Below are positions 34,887 to 42,933 of a stretch of DNA of 64,000 nt, piece by piece. The position numbers and the translations under genes are program-made. The notes beneath the pieces were generated by a model. It made no database searches, was not told the origin of the DNA, and saw only the letters and a list, made by a program, of their open reading frames with translations. The first letter of the stretch is position 1, and every line of letters begins with the position of its first letter. This stretch comes from Porticoccus litoralis (GTDB lineage: Bacteria > Pseudomonadota > Gammaproteobacteria > Pseudomonadales > Porticoccaceae), in contig NZ_JAUUUU010000001.1 of NCBI RefSeq assembly GCF_030676955.1, positions 744,001 to 808,000 on the forward strand. The letters are read 5' to 3'.

Positions 34887-35525
34887 TCAGAACTTGGTTC
34901 TCAACACCATCACTCCTTCCTCCTCGCTCATTTCCACACGGCTGAGGAAGCTGTTTCCCAACAAAATCTGTGAGGGAAAATCACCAACTACTACTGTCGC
35001 ATCCACCTGGTTCAGGGTGATATTACCGATAGTCAGTTTCTGTAACGGTATATGGTAGGCATTGACGATGCCCCCCGCCGTGCTGGCGGAGCCCTTGCGA
35101 CCGCGGCGAAAATTCACGCCCAACTGCTCGGCATGGTGCAAATTCATGGCGATGGAAGTGGCGCCTGTATCCACCATAAAATCTGCCGGACGGCCATTGA
35201 TAAAACCGCTCACAAAATAGTGGCCATTTTCTGCCCGGGGGATTCTTACCTCCGCCATTTCAGCGGCCTGAAAACTGGAAGAAATATGGTCCGACAGGCC
35301 CAGTGTCATTTGCCTACCATCAAGCTCGACAACAGCGCGGCGACTGTTGCTGTCAATCAACGTTACACCCTCAGGGCTGGTCTGACCCTGCTTCAACAAA
35401 CGCTGCTTGCCATTAATCACCAGCACTGCACTGCCACCAAACAGGCCATTCACACGGATATCCGCCGCCCAACACGAACTGGCGAACAGCCCCATCAACA
35501 CAAATGCTACGACAAGTCCCTTCAT
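34887..35525 (-). CDS. exported retropepsin-like aspartic protease (TIGR02281 type)
   Basis: 212 residues from the ATG at 35525. A signal peptide or anchor (KGLVVAFVLMGLFASSCWA) precedes a C-terminal domain (about 95-210) with the aspartic-protease triad motif FMVDTGATSIAMN and the late pair FPSQILLGNSFLSRVE. This is the retropepsin/clan AA family of single-domain, dimer-forming proteases in bacteria; substrates are unknown. The middle segment, GHYFVSGFINGRPADF, forms the first beta strand pair. It is followed after 22 bases by pgpA upstream and by ribA downstream after 142 bases. Confidence 0.85.
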   Translation of the reverse strand: MKGLVVAFVLMGLFASSCWAADIRVNGLFGGSAVLVINGKQRLLKQGQTSPEGVTLIDSNSRRAVVELDGRQMTLGLSDHISSSFQAAEMAEVRIPRAENGHYFVSGFINGRPADFMVDTGATSIAMNLHHAEQLGVNFRRGRKGSASTAGGIVNAYHIPLQKLTIGNITLNQVDATVVVGDFPSQILLGNSFLSRVEMSEEEGVMVLRTKF

Positions 35526-35547
35526 GGCCAGCACCCCCGGCAATTCC

Positions 35548-36036
35548 CTAAATCATCCATTGCGACGCAGAAAACAGTATCACCCAGGCGAACAAACCTG
35601 CCAACAGGTCATCTACCATGATACCCACCCCCCCATGCACCTGGCGGTCCAGCCAGCTAATGGGCCACGGCTTCCAAATATCAAAGAGACGAAACAGGAC
35701 AAAGCCGGCCAATGCCCAGGACCAGGTGGCTGGCAATGCAGTCATGGTCAACCAGTAACCCGCTATCTCGTCCCAGACAATACCGGGATGATCATGCACG
35801 CCCATATCACGAGCGGTTTTACCGCAGAGGTAGAAACCCAGCAGCGACACGGCAACCACCACCCCGATATAGGTATAGAGCGGCAGGGTCGCCAGCAACG
35901 TCCACAGCACAAGCGCCACCACCGTGCCAGCCGTACCCGGCCCCTTCGGCGCCAAACCACTGCCAAAACCAAATGCCAGAAAATGCACCGGGTTTTTCAG
36001 CAGCTGGGAAAACTTCGGGTTAATGCGATGATCCAT
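35548..36036 (-). CDS. pgpA: phosphatidylglycerophosphatase A
   Basis: 162 residues with about four hydrophobic segments. Family motifs: HFLAFGFGSGLAPKGPGT near the N-terminus and DDLLAGLFAW near the C-terminus, and the metal-binding HDHPGIVWDEIAGYW in the middle. It removes phosphate from phosphatidylglycerol phosphate in the inner membrane. It follows thiL after 55 bases, as in E. coli. Complete. Confidence 0.95.
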   Translation of the reverse strand: MDHRINPKFSQLLKNPVHFLAFGFGSGLAPKGPGTAGTVVALVLWTLLATLPLYTYIGVVVAVSLLGFYLCGKTARDMGVHDHPGIVWDEIAGYWLTMTALPATWSWALAGFVLFRLFDIWKPWPISWLDRQVHGGVGIMVDDLLAGLFAWVILFSASQWMI

Positions 36037-36091
36037 AATCTATCTGCCGGTTGAGCACATCAAAACAGGGGGAGAACACCCCGTAGCCGCC

Positions 36092-37057
36092 TCAATTAAA
36101 ATGCCGATATCCCTTGCAGGCAACCGTCTGAACCTGACCCTCAGCATCGAGACAGACTATGCCAGGTTCTGATGTCATAAGGCCAATCCGGGTCGCCAAC
36201 AACTCTCCACGATGAATCATGCCATCAACGAGAGACTGCTTGCTCTCAGGCACGGTAAAACACAGTTCATAATCATCGCCGCCTGAGAGTACCCAGGACT
36301 GTAGTTGGTCTGGGTTTACAGCTTCCGTCAGCCACGGTGCGACTGGCACCTGTTGCAACTGTAGCTCAGCCCCCAAGCCACTGCACTCAGCGATATGCCC
36401 AAGATCCGCCAGCAGCCCGTCGGAAATATCGATGGCCGCCGAAGCCACTCCCCGCAGTTTCCTGCCTACGGTTAACCTCGGTTCTGGCCGATAAAACCGT
36501 TTTAGCAGCGCCTCTCGCTGGGAGTCATTGTAGGAACAACCGGGAGAAAAGACTTGCAGCGCCGCTGCACCCTCACCCAGGGTCCCCGTGACATAGACAC
36601 CATCACCAGCTTGCGCACCGCGCCTGACCAGCGCCTGCCCCCTTGAAACAGTGCCCATCATCTGAATGGAGATACTCAGTGGTCCGGAAGTGGTATCGCC
36701 ACCCACCAGGGCACAGCCAAAATATTGCGCATCCTCGGCCATCGCTTCGGAAAAAGCCTGCAGCCAATCGGCTTCGGCCTGCGGCAGAGTCAAAGCGAGG
36801 GTAAACCAACGGGCGTCTGCCCCCATGGCCGCCATATCACTGAGATTCACCCGTAAAGTGCGGCGAGCAATATCTTCAGGCGCGGCATCCTGCGGGAAAT
36901 GAACCCCGGCGACCAGGGTATCGACACTGACCACCAGTTGCTTGTCTGGAGTGATGTCCAGCACCGCCCCATCATCACCCACACCCAGCGCCACACCCTC
37001 GGCGCCACCCACCGAAGAGAAGTACTGCTTAATCAGCGCAAATTCACTCAGGGACAT
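36092..37057 (-). CDS. thiL: thiamine-monophosphate kinase
   Basis: 321 residues from the ATG at 37057, giving the family start MSLSEFALIKQYFSS; the in-frame TTG at 37069 would add four residues. Motifs GVGDDGAVLDI, RTLRVNLSDMAAMGA and the C-terminal SGGDDYELCF are present. The enzyme phosphorylates thiamine monophosphate to the diphosphate cofactor. No strong ribosome site precedes it, and a 30-base gap separates it from nusB. Complete. Confidence 0.95.
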   Translation of the reverse strand: MSLSEFALIKQYFSSVGGAEGVALGVGDDGAVLDITPDKQLVVSVDTLVAGVHFPQDAAPEDIARRTLRVNLSDMAAMGADARWFTLALTLPQAEADWLQAFSEAMAEDAQYFGCALVGGDTTSGPLSISIQMMGTVSRGQALVRRGAQAGDGVYVTGTLGEGAAALQVFSPGCSYNDSQREALLKRFYRPEPRLTVGRKLRGVASAAIDISDGLLADLGHIAECSGLGAELQLQQVPVAPWLTEAVNPDQLQSWVLSGGDDYELCFTVPESKQSLVDGMIHRGELLATRIGLMTSEPGIVCLDAEGQVQTVACKGYRHFN

Positions 37058-37087
37058 GGGGCACCGCAAAAGGTGTACGACGACGTA

Positions 37088-37528
37088 TTAACGTCGCCGC
37101 TCGGCCTTGACCTCAATAGCGCGATGGGTAGCCGCCACTTTATCGAGAATGCCGTTGATGTATTTGTAGGCATCCGTGGGGCCGAAGGTTTTTGCAAGGT
37201 TCACAGCTTCGTTGATGGCCACCTTGTAGGGAATATCAATCCGGAAACACAGCTCGTAACAACCCATTCTCAACAGTGCCCTGGAGATCGGGTCCAGATC
37301 CTTGGACTGGCGGTCGAGGTGGCTTTCGTAGGCCGCATCCACTTCATCCAGCTTTTTTGGAATACCGTGTAATAGCTCACGAAAATACTCGGTGTCCACT
37401 TTGCGCATATCGTTGTCGGTGAAAAATTCCGCTTCAATACTGTGCAGATCCGAGCCGGATAATTGCCACTGATACAAGGCCTGTACCAGCAGTTGACGGG
37501 CTTTCTTTCGGGTAGAGGGAAGTGACAC
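37088..37528 (-). CDS. nusB: transcription antitermination factor NusB
   Basis: 146 residues, all helical. It begins with ARQLLVQALYQWQLSG and has ALLRMGCYELCFRIDIPYKVAINEAVNLAKTF (in two parts: LLRMGCYELCFRIDIPYKV and AINEAVNLAKTFG), the usual C-terminal half. NusB forms a heterodimer with S10/NusE in rRNA antitermination. It lies 10 bases after ribH, the widespread ribH-nusB arrangement. Confidence 0.95.
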   Translation of the reverse strand: MSLPSTRKKARQLLVQALYQWQLSGSDLHSIEAEFFTDNDMRKVDTEYFRELLHGIPKKLDEVDAAYESHLDRQSKDLDPISRALLRMGCYELCFRIDIPYKVAINEAVNLAKTFGPTDAYKYINGILDKVAATHRAIEVKAERRR

Positions 37529-37538
37529 GTATTGGCTC

Positions 37539-38009
37539 CTATAGCTGGCGAAACAGGCTAATCATTTCCAGCGCTGTCAGCGCAGCTTCTTCACCCTTGT
37601 TCTCGGCATTGTCGCCGGAACGCTCCTGCGCCTGGGCCAGGGTATCCGTGGTCAACACACCAAATGCAATCGGCAGCCCTTCGCGCAGGGCGACTTCGCC
37701 AATACCCCGGGTGGTTTCCCCCGAGACATACTCGAAGTGAGGCGTTCCACCGCGGATCACACAACCGAGTGCAATCACCGCATCGAAACGGCCTGACTGC
37801 GCCAGCTTGCTGCAGGCCAGAGGCAATTCAAAGGCACCCGGCACACGGAAGACATGCACATCCTTTTCGGCAATGCCATGGCGCAGTAATGCACGCTGCG
37901 CACCCTGCAAAAGACTTTCGGTGATCTGGCTGTTCCAGCGTGCGACGGCAATCGCCACTCTGGCACCATCGATATTAAAGCTGCCCTCATCGGGCCGGTA
38001 TTCACTCAT
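37539..38009 (-). CDS. ribH: 6,7-dimethyl-8-ribityllumazine synthase
   Basis: 156 residues. Motifs: VARWNSQITESLLQGA, RVPGAFELPLA and LGCVIRGGTPHFEYVSGE, with the histidine proposed to act as the base. It condenses the ribityl-amino-uracil with the butanone phosphate made by RibB. It follows ribBA by 48 bases and is followed by nusB. Complete. Confidence 0.96.
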   Translation of the reverse strand: MSEYRPDEGSFNIDGARVAIAVARWNSQITESLLQGAQRALLRHGIAEKDVHVFRVPGAFELPLACSKLAQSGRFDAVIALGCVIRGGTPHFEYVSGETTRGIGEVALREGLPIAFGVLTTDTLAQAQERSGDNAENKGEEAALTALEMISLFRQL

Positions 38010-38057
38010 GCTGTTATCCGACTTGTTTCTGTTCCTGGCTGCGCTAACGCTCAGCCA

Positions 38058-39170
38058 TCAATCACAATTAATGTATTCCACCACTTCCAGATCAAAACCG
38101 GATATCCCGGTAAACCTGAAGGGTGCGCTCATCAGTCGCATTTTATGTACCCCCAGATCCATCAGAATCTGCGAGCCGGTACCCACCTGCTGATAAACCA
38201 CATCCGCAGCGCGTTGAGGCTGCGAAGGCAAGTTGCTGAGCATCTCGTCCACACTGGCATCGATATCATCGGCAGTTTCCGGATAGTAGATAAACACCAC
38301 CACGCCCCGGCCTTCCTCGGCCACCTTCTCCATAGCGCGGGACAAGCTCCAGCTGCGGTAGCCGTCACCGGGCTCCATGGCAAACAGGTCCCGGGCTGAC
38401 TTGTTGATATGCACACGCACCAACGGTGGTTCACCATTGGCCACATCACCCATCACCAACGCAAAGTGCTTTTCGTTGCGGGCACTATCCAGGTAAGTCT
38501 TGAGAACGAACTCCCCATAATGGGTCTGGATGGGACGCTCGTTGATGCAGTTGATGGTCTTCTCGGTGACCAGGCGGTAGTGGATCAGGTCGGCAATGGT
38601 GCCGATCTTCAGGTTGTGCCTGGCGGCAAAGGCCTCCAGGTCGGGACGGCGCGCCATGGTACCGTCATCATTCATAATTTCGACAATCACCGCTGCCTGC
38701 TCGAACCCCGCCATACGCGCCAGATCACAGCCTGCTTCGGTATGCCCGGCGCGGCTCAACACACCACCGCGCTCTGCCCTCAACGGAAAAATATGTCCGG
38801 GCTGAACAATATCCTGGGGGCGGGCATTGCTTGCCACGGCGGCCTGTACGGTGCGCGCCCGGTCGGCAGCGGAAATACCGGTGGTCACACCCTCGGCCGC
38901 CTCGATGGAAACGGTGAAATTGGTACCATGACCAGACTTGTTTGAGTCCACCATCAGTGGCAGGTTGAGCTGATGGCAACGCTCTTCGGACAGTGTCAGG
39001 CAGATCAACCCACGTCCGTGGGTGGCCATAAAGTTGATATCCTCTGGCCTGACCATAGTAGCGGCCATCACCAGATCGCCCTCGTTCTCGCGATCCTCAT
39101 CATCCATCAGGATAACCATCTTCCCCTGACGAATATCCGCAACCAGTTCTTCAATACTGTTCAAAGCCAT
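38058..39170 (-). CDS. ribBA: 3,4-dihydroxy-2-butanone 4-phosphate synthase with degenerate RibA-like domain
   Basis: 370 residues from the ATG at 39170 (a TTG at 39176 is also in frame). The N-terminal half (about 1-205) is an intact RibB: DDEDRENEGDLVMAA, THGRGLICL and GHTEAGCDLARMAG hold its metal and substrate residues. The C-terminal half (about 210-370) has the GTP cyclohydrolase II fold, but where the zinc cysteines should be it reads VHINKSARDLFAMEP, so it should not cut GTP. This RibB-plus-dead-RibA form is known in Pseudomonas. The working RibA is encoded at 34130. Confidence 0.93.
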   Translation of the reverse strand: MALNSIEELVADIRQGKMVILMDDEDRENEGDLVMAATMVRPEDINFMATHGRGLICLTLSEERCHQLNLPLMVDSNKSGHGTNFTVSIEAAEGVTTGISAADRARTVQAAVASNARPQDIVQPGHIFPLRAERGGVLSRAGHTEAGCDLARMAGFEQAAVIVEIMNDDGTMARRPDLEAFAARHNLKIGTIADLIHYRLVTEKTINCINERPIQTHYGEFVLKTYLDSARNEKHFALVMGDVANGEPPLVRVHINKSARDLFAMEPGDGYRSWSLSRAMEKVAEEGRGVVVFIYYPETADDIDASVDEMLSNLPSQPQRAADVVYQQVGTGSQILMDLGVHKMRLMSAPFRFTGISGFDLEVVEYINCD

Positions 39171-39207
39171 AAACAATTGCCGTCAATCTTGTTTGTGTAT
39201 TTGTCTG

Positions 39208-39816
39208 TCAGGCATCTGCCGCACCATCACCCTGCAGCAAGCGCTCCAGGTAACGGGCAATCAGATCCACCTCCAGATTCACGCGGGTACCCGCTTTATA
39301 GGTGTCCATCACCGTTTTCTCAAGGGTATGGGGCACGATATTCAGTTCGAACTCGGCGCCTTCCACCTTGTTTACCGTGAGGCTGGTGCCATCCACCGTG
39401 ATGGATCCCTTGTGGGCGATATATTTAGCCAGCTCACGGGGTGCTCGCAGCCTGAAGCGTTCGGATCTCGCATCCGGATGGCGACTTACCACCTCCCCGA
39501 TCCCGTCCACGTGGCCTGACACCATGTGCCCACCCATACGCGTTTGCGGAGTCAGCGCCTTCTCCAAATTAACTTTCGCACCCACGCCCCAGTCACCCAC
39601 CGTGGTCAGGGACAAGGTTTCTGCGGAGACATCCGCCACATAGCCATCTCCGGGCAGCTCCACTACCGTGAGACAAACACCGTTGGTGCTGATGCTGTCA
39701 CCCAGCGCGATATCGCTCATATCCAGATCGTTGGTTTTTATCCGCAGCCGCAGATCGCCGCCCTTTTCCTCGCAGGACGCCACTTCTCCAACTGCTTCAA
39801 CAATACCCGTGAACAC
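39208..39816 (-). CDS. ribE: riboflavin synthase alpha chain
   Basis: 202 residues starting at a GTG (39816). Two lumazine-binding repeats (about 1-97 and 98-200) carry the paired motifs DSISTNGVCLTV and GSITVDGTSLTV. It dismutates two lumazines to riboflavin and the pyrimidine. It lies 31 bases after ribD, in the order ribD-ribE-ribBA-ribH. A length of 202 is slightly short but complete; the last residues are acidic and variable. Confidence 0.95.
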   Translation of the reverse strand: MFTGIVEAVGEVASCEEKGGDLRLRIKTNDLDMSDIALGDSISTNGVCLTVVELPGDGYVADVSAETLSLTTVGDWGVGAKVNLEKALTPQTRMGGHMVSGHVDGIGEVVSRHPDARSERFRLRAPRELAKYIAHKGSITVDGTSLTVNKVEGAEFELNIVPHTLEKTVMDTYKAGTRVNLEVDLIARYLERLLQGDGAADA

Positions 39817-39847
39817 CTATGCTTTCTCCACTTGCGTCAGTGACTTT

Positions 39848-40957
39848 TCAGTTTATACCCTGTGCCGGAACAGGATGTGCCGTAATACGCCAGTCATCCC
39901 CAACGGGCTGAATATCCACAATCTTAACTGACACTGCATCGGACATATTTTCCAGAGGCAGTGCCAACAGGGGCCGAGCCAGACTGCCCAGCAGTTTGGG
40001 GGCCATATAGATAATCAACTCATCCACCACCCCTGCAGCAATAAATGCCCCTGCCAGTTTTGCGCCAGCTTCAACCAGCACCTCATTGCATTCACTGGTG
40101 GCCAGCACTTTCAGCAACCCTGTCAGATCAACCTGGCCTTTGCCGTTGTCCAGCACTACCACCTCAGCGCCCGGCAGCTGTCCCCCTTGAGCACTAGCCA
40201 CCAGCGTGTCGCCGCCATCCGTCAATAATTGTGCATCCCTTGGGGTGCGCAACTTGCTGTCCACCACCACCCGCAGAGGTTGGTCCCGGGCAATATCTGC
40301 TGCATTTTCCAGATTCAGCTCGGTCGGCCTCACGGTGAGGGCCGGGTTATCGAGTAACACGGTGTCCACACCAGTAATGATCGCTGAACTGCGAGCCCGC
40401 AAACGCTGCACATCACTGCGGGCAGCAGGCCCGGTAATCCACTGACTCTCGCCACTGGCCATAGCTGTGCGACCATCCAGGCTCATGGCCAGTTTTACCC
40501 TTACCCAGGGCAAACCGAGCCGCTGTCGTTTGATAAAACCGGGATTCAAGGTCATGGCTTCAGCTTCAAGCATGGGTCCATCAACCAAAATTCCTGCCTG
40601 ACGCAGCGCTTCCAGCCCCCTGCCCGACACATTCGGGTTCGGGTCCTGCATACCGTAGACCACCCGACTGACACCAGCCTTGATAAGGGCATTGGCACAG
40701 GGAGGGGTTCGCCCCTGATGACTGCAGGGCTCCAGTGTCACATAGGCAGTGGCACCCCGGGCCAGCTCTCCGGCCACCGCCAGAGCATTCACCTCTGCGT
40801 GGGCTTCTCCGGCGCGACGATGCCAGCCCTCGCCTACCACCCGATCACCATGGGCAATCACACAGCCCACCGAGGGATTCGGCATAGTCGTGTAACAACC
40901 CCGAGCGGCCAGTTCAACCGCCCTGGCCATGAGACTGGCATCCAGGGTGTCTGACAT
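39848..40957 (-). CDS. ribD: bifunctional diaminohydroxyphosphoribosylaminopyrimidine deaminase/reductase
   Basis: 369 residues from the ATG at 40957. The N-terminal deaminase (about 1-145) has zinc ligands HAEVNAL and PCSHQGRTPPC; the C-terminal reductase (about 148-365) has KLAMSLDGRTA and VLVEAGAKLAGAF, an NADPH site. It performs the second and third steps of riboflavin synthesis. It follows nrdR closely; a TTG start at 40966 would overlap nrdR. First gene of the rib set in this strand. Confidence 0.95.
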   Translation of the reverse strand: MSDTLDASLMARAVELAARGCYTTMPNPSVGCVIAHGDRVVGEGWHRRAGEAHAEVNALAVAGELARGATAYVTLEPCSHQGRTPPCANALIKAGVSRVVYGMQDPNPNVSGRGLEALRQAGILVDGPMLEAEAMTLNPGFIKRQRLGLPWVRVKLAMSLDGRTAMASGESQWITGPAARSDVQRLRARSSAIITGVDTVLLDNPALTVRPTELNLENAADIARDQPLRVVVDSKLRTPRDAQLLTDGGDTLVASAQGGQLPGAEVVVLDNGKGQVDLTGLLKVLATSECNEVLVEAGAKLAGAFIAAGVVDELIIYMAPKLLGSLARPLLALPLENMSDAVSVKIVDIQPVGDDWRITAHPVPAQGIN

Positions 40958-40962
40958 TACCG

Positions 40963-41436
40963 TCAATCCCTACTGCTTTCAGGTAGGTTTTGCTCCAGGC
41001 GGTCCAACTCGGCGCGGAACTCACTGAGGTCCTGGAAGCTGCGGTAAACCGATGCAAAGCGCACATAGGCCACTTCATCCAGTTCCCGTAAATGTTCCAT
41101 CACCAGCTCACCGACCATACGGGAGGTTACTTCACGCTCACCGGTCGCCCGCAACTGGTGCTGAATCTGTGAAATGGCACCTTCAATGCGCTCAATGCTC
41201 ACCGGACGTTTTTCCAGCGCCCGCAGCAGTCCTGCACGCAGTTTCTCTTCATCAAAGGGTTCGCGGGTTTCATCCTGCTTGATCACCCGCGGCATCAATA
41301 GCTCTGGCATCTCGTAGGTGGTAAACCGCTCTTTGCAGGACAGGCATTCACGGCGACGGCGCACCTGACCACCTTCGGCCACCAGTCGCGAATCGATCAC
41401 CTTGGTTTCATCGGCATTACAGAAGGGACAATGCAT
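40963..41436 (-). CDS. nrdR: transcriptional repressor NrdR
   Basis: 157 residues. A zinc ribbon (Cys3, Cys6, Cys31, Cys34: MHCPFC and RRRRECLSCKERF) is followed by an ATP-cone domain (about 49-139) with VIKQDETREPFDEEKL. NrdR senses ATP/dATP and represses ribonucleotide reductase genes at NrdR boxes. It heads the rib operon after glyA, the order glyA-nrdR-ribD seen widely in gammaproteobacteria. Separated from glyA by a terminator. Confidence 0.96.
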   Translation of the reverse strand: MHCPFCNADETKVIDSRLVAEGGQVRRRRECLSCKERFTTYEMPELLMPRVIKQDETREPFDEEKLRAGLLRALEKRPVSIERIEGAISQIQHQLRATGEREVTSRMVGELVMEHLRELDEVAYVRFASVYRSFQDLSEFRAELDRLEQNLPESSRD

Positions 41437-41530
41437 GGCTCAAGCCACCTGTTTGAACTGGGGCGCATGGTACCACATTTTGGCTGCCAGCCCGCCTGCA
41501 GCACCGTTTCGCCAGCATAGGGCGAAAGAC

Positions 41531-41556
41531 AAAAAAGCCCCGCCTAAGCGGGGCCA
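41531..41556 (-). terminator. Rho-independent terminator of glyA
   Basis: Stem GCCCCGC / GCGGGGC with loop CTAA or TTAG; read on the minus strand it is followed by TTTTTT. It lies about 20 bases after the glyA stop. Confidence 0.88.
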
Positions 41557-41575
41557 CGAGAGACTTTAACAAGGC

Positions 41576-42835
41576 TTAGCTGTATACCGGGAAACGACCA
41601 CAGATCTCCAACACCTTGGCCTTGGTCGCCGGAATCACTTCTTCAGACGTGCCATTCTCCAGGCTGTCCAGCACATCGCAGATCCAGTGAGCCAGCTGCA
41701 CGCTCTCTTCCTCTTTGAAACCGCGGGTAGTGATCGCGGGCGTGCCCACACGCAAGCCGGAAGTAATGAACGGCGAACGGGGATCATTGGGCACCGCGTT
41801 TTTGTTCACGGTGATGTAGGCGCGACCGAGAGCCTCGTCCGCATCCTTACCTGTGTATTCCTTGCCGATCAGGTCCACCAGCATCAGGTGGTTCTCGGTA
41901 CCCTTGGAGACGATGTTAATGCCGCGCTCCATGAACGTGGCCGCCATGGCTTTGGCATTCTTCACAACCTGCTGCTGGTAGGTCTTGAACTCATCGCTCA
42001 TGGCTTCCTTGAAGGAGACTGCCTTGGCTGCGATCACGTGGCACAGTGGGCCACCCTGACCACCGGGGAATACCGCAGAGTTGATCTTCTTGGCCAGATC
42101 TTCACTGTTGGTGAGGATGATGCCTCCACGTGGACCACGCAGGGTTTTGTGTGTGGTAGACGTCACCACATCGGCAAACGGCATCGGGTTCGGGTAGACG
42201 CCTGCGGCAATCAGGCCGGCTACGTGGGCCATATCCACCATCAGATAAGCACCCACTTTGTCGGCGATATCGCGGAAATGCTGCCAGTCGAGGATGCCGG
42301 AATAGGCGGAGAAACCGGCGACGATCATTTTCGGTTTGTGTTCCAGGGCTAGGGCTTCCACTTGGTCGTAATCGACCAGGCCGGTTTCCGGGTTCAGCCC
42401 GTACTGAACAGCATGGTAGATCTTGCCAGAAAAATTCGGCTTGGCGCCGTGGGTCAGGTGACCACCGGCATCGAGACTCATACCCAGCACAGTGTCACCG
42501 GGCAGGCACAGGGCCTGGTACACGGCACTGTTGGCCTGTGAACCGGAGTGTGGCTGCACGTTGGCAAAACCCGCACCGAACAGTTGCTTGACCCGTTCGA
42601 TGGCCAGCTCTTCCGTCTTGTCGACAAACTCACAACCGCCGTAATAACGCTTGTGGGGATAGCCCTCGGCGTACTTGTTGGTGAGCTTGGTACCCTGAGC
42701 CGCCATAACAGCGGGGCTGGTGTAATTCTCGGAAGCGATCAGCTCAAGATGCTCTTCCTGGCGCTGCTCTTCCTGCTGGATGGCAGCCCAGATTTCCGGG
42801 TCAAAACTGGCAATGGTGACGTCTTTATCGAACAT
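41576..42835 (-). CDS. glyA: serine hydroxymethyltransferase
   Basis: 419 residues from the ATG at 42835, giving MFDKDVTIASFDPEIWAAIQ; the in-frame extension upstream to 42904 is not conserved. Motifs: ELIASENYTSPAVM, NVQPHSGSQANSAV and the PLP lysine in VVTSTTHKTLRGPRGG (about 231). It makes glycine and methylene-tetrahydrofolate from serine. It ends 20 bases before a terminator and precedes nrdR. Complete. Confidence 0.97.
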   Translation of the reverse strand: MFDKDVTIASFDPEIWAAIQQEEQRQEEHLELIASENYTSPAVMAAQGTKLTNKYAEGYPHKRYYGGCEFVDKTEELAIERVKQLFGAGFANVQPHSGSQANSAVYQALCLPGDTVLGMSLDAGGHLTHGAKPNFSGKIYHAVQYGLNPETGLVDYDQVEALALEHKPKMIVAGFSAYSGILDWQHFRDIADKVGAYLMVDMAHVAGLIAAGVYPNPMPFADVVTSTTHKTLRGPRGGIILTNSEDLAKKINSAVFPGGQGGPLCHVIAAKAVSFKEAMSDEFKTYQQQVVKNAKAMAATFMERGINIVSKGTENHLMLVDLIGKEYTGKDADEALGRAYITVNKNAVPNDPRSPFITSGLRVGTPAITTRGFKEEESVQLAHWICDVLDSLENGTSEEVIPATKAKVLEICGRFPVYS

Positions 42836-42933
42836 GGATCTCACACTGGTGGTTGGCCTGAAAAAAGAGCGCGAATTGTACACAAATCCACCAGTGAATC
42901 CCACGCTAAAAATGCCCTAAACGGCCCCGGAAT

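Noticed and set aside
39171..39207. An FMN riboswitch before ribBA
   Set aside because: Only 37 bases separate the genes and none of the conserved riboswitch segments fits there or before ribD.
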